This document shows, in pieces, positions 6,076 through 6,130 of a DNA stretch of 6,130 nt. Within the stretch, counting starts at the first letter, position 1. Every line of letters begins with the position of its first letter. The stretch spans positions 1-6,130 of the forward strand of contig MFFV01000015.1 in assembly GCA_001777995.1 (NCBI GenBank), read 5' to 3'. A model generated the notes under the pieces. That model ran no database searches, had not been told where the DNA came from, and saw nothing but the letters and a program-made list of their open reading frames with translations. This DNA is from Candidatus Falkowbacteria bacterium RIFCSPLOWO2_02_FULL_45_15 (GTDB taxonomy: Bacteria; Patescibacteriota; Patescibacteriia; Patescibacteriales; XYC2-FULL-47-12). Both the position numbers and the translations under genes were made by a program.

Positions 6076-6107
6076 ACCCCGTGAAATATTTATCAATTTC
6101 ACAGGGT
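6076..6107. repeat. Inverted repeat with 12-base arms near the window end
   Basis: Arms 6076-6087 (ACCCCGTGAAAT) and 6096-6107 (ATTTCACAGGGT) are reverse complements with one C/A mismatch, around an 8-base A/T loop (ATTTATCA). It directly follows the G+C-rich hairpin. No T-run follows, so it is not a convincing terminator. Bases 6108-6130 show no feature; bases 5979-6028 hold only the TTATAACTTT motif (5995-6004). Confidence 0.65.
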
Positions 6108-6130
6108 GAATCTGAGTTGGTATAAGTCCG

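Noticed and set aside
6029..6107. Rho-independent terminator after murD
   Set aside because: Neither hairpin is followed by a T-run on either strand, so I list them only as repeats.
6074..6130. C-terminal end of a gene on the minus strand entering from the window edge
   Set aside because: Only 18 codons are open before a stop, they run through an inverted repeat, and no family is recognisable.

Overview
This window looks like a piece of a bacterial chromosome, most probably from the Candidate Phyla Radiation (Patescibacteria, Parcubacteria-like). That placement is an inference. It rests on three things: housekeeping genes with A/T-rich leaders mostly lacking Shine-Dalgarno sequences, many short palindromic or tandem elements in spacers and even inside coding sequences, and G+C-rich hairpins of the CTGCCTACCGGCAGGCAG kind, which I associate with such genomes. 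No rRNA or ribosomal protein gene is present to confirm it.

Layout, all four genes on the + strand and tightly packed. Positions 1-97 are a short A/T-rich leader with an inverted repeat. polA (98-2935) encodes DNA polymerase I with intact 5'-nuclease, 3'-5' exonuclease and polymerase motifs. Then come a CcrM/HinfI-type adenine methyltransferase (2954-3772) and a PD-(D/E)XK endonuclease (3784-4590), forming a two-gene type II restriction-modification (RM) module that probably targets GANTC. murD (4626-5978) encodes the D-glutamate-adding enzyme of peptidoglycan synthesis. The last 152 bases (5979-6130) hold two inverted repeats and no gene that I can support.

The RM pair is sharply more A/T-rich than its neighbours. 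By hand count, sample lines are 27% G+C (3001-3060) and 17% (4201-4260), against 53% in polA (2161-2220) and 52% in murD (5101-5160). It looks like a foreign cassette set between two housekeeping genes with spacers of only 18, 11 and 35 bases. The methyltransferase would protect the host GANTC sites and the nuclease would cut unmodified incoming DNA. The methyltransferase core strongly resembles CcrM but stops where the C-terminal DNA-binding domain of CcrM and M.HinfI should begin.

The second notable theme is repeat elements inside genes. murD carries two palindromic elements read in frame (4761-4815 and 5065-5092), and polA carries a tandem heptamer plus a palindrome in its exonuclease domain (about 1233-1324). 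All lie in places where the protein family tolerates loops, and all keep the reading frame. This is comparable in principle to the Rickettsia palindromic elements. I see no wholly new multi-gene system. The most novel aspects are the truncated CcrM-like enzyme paired with a nuclease and the in-frame palindromic insertions.
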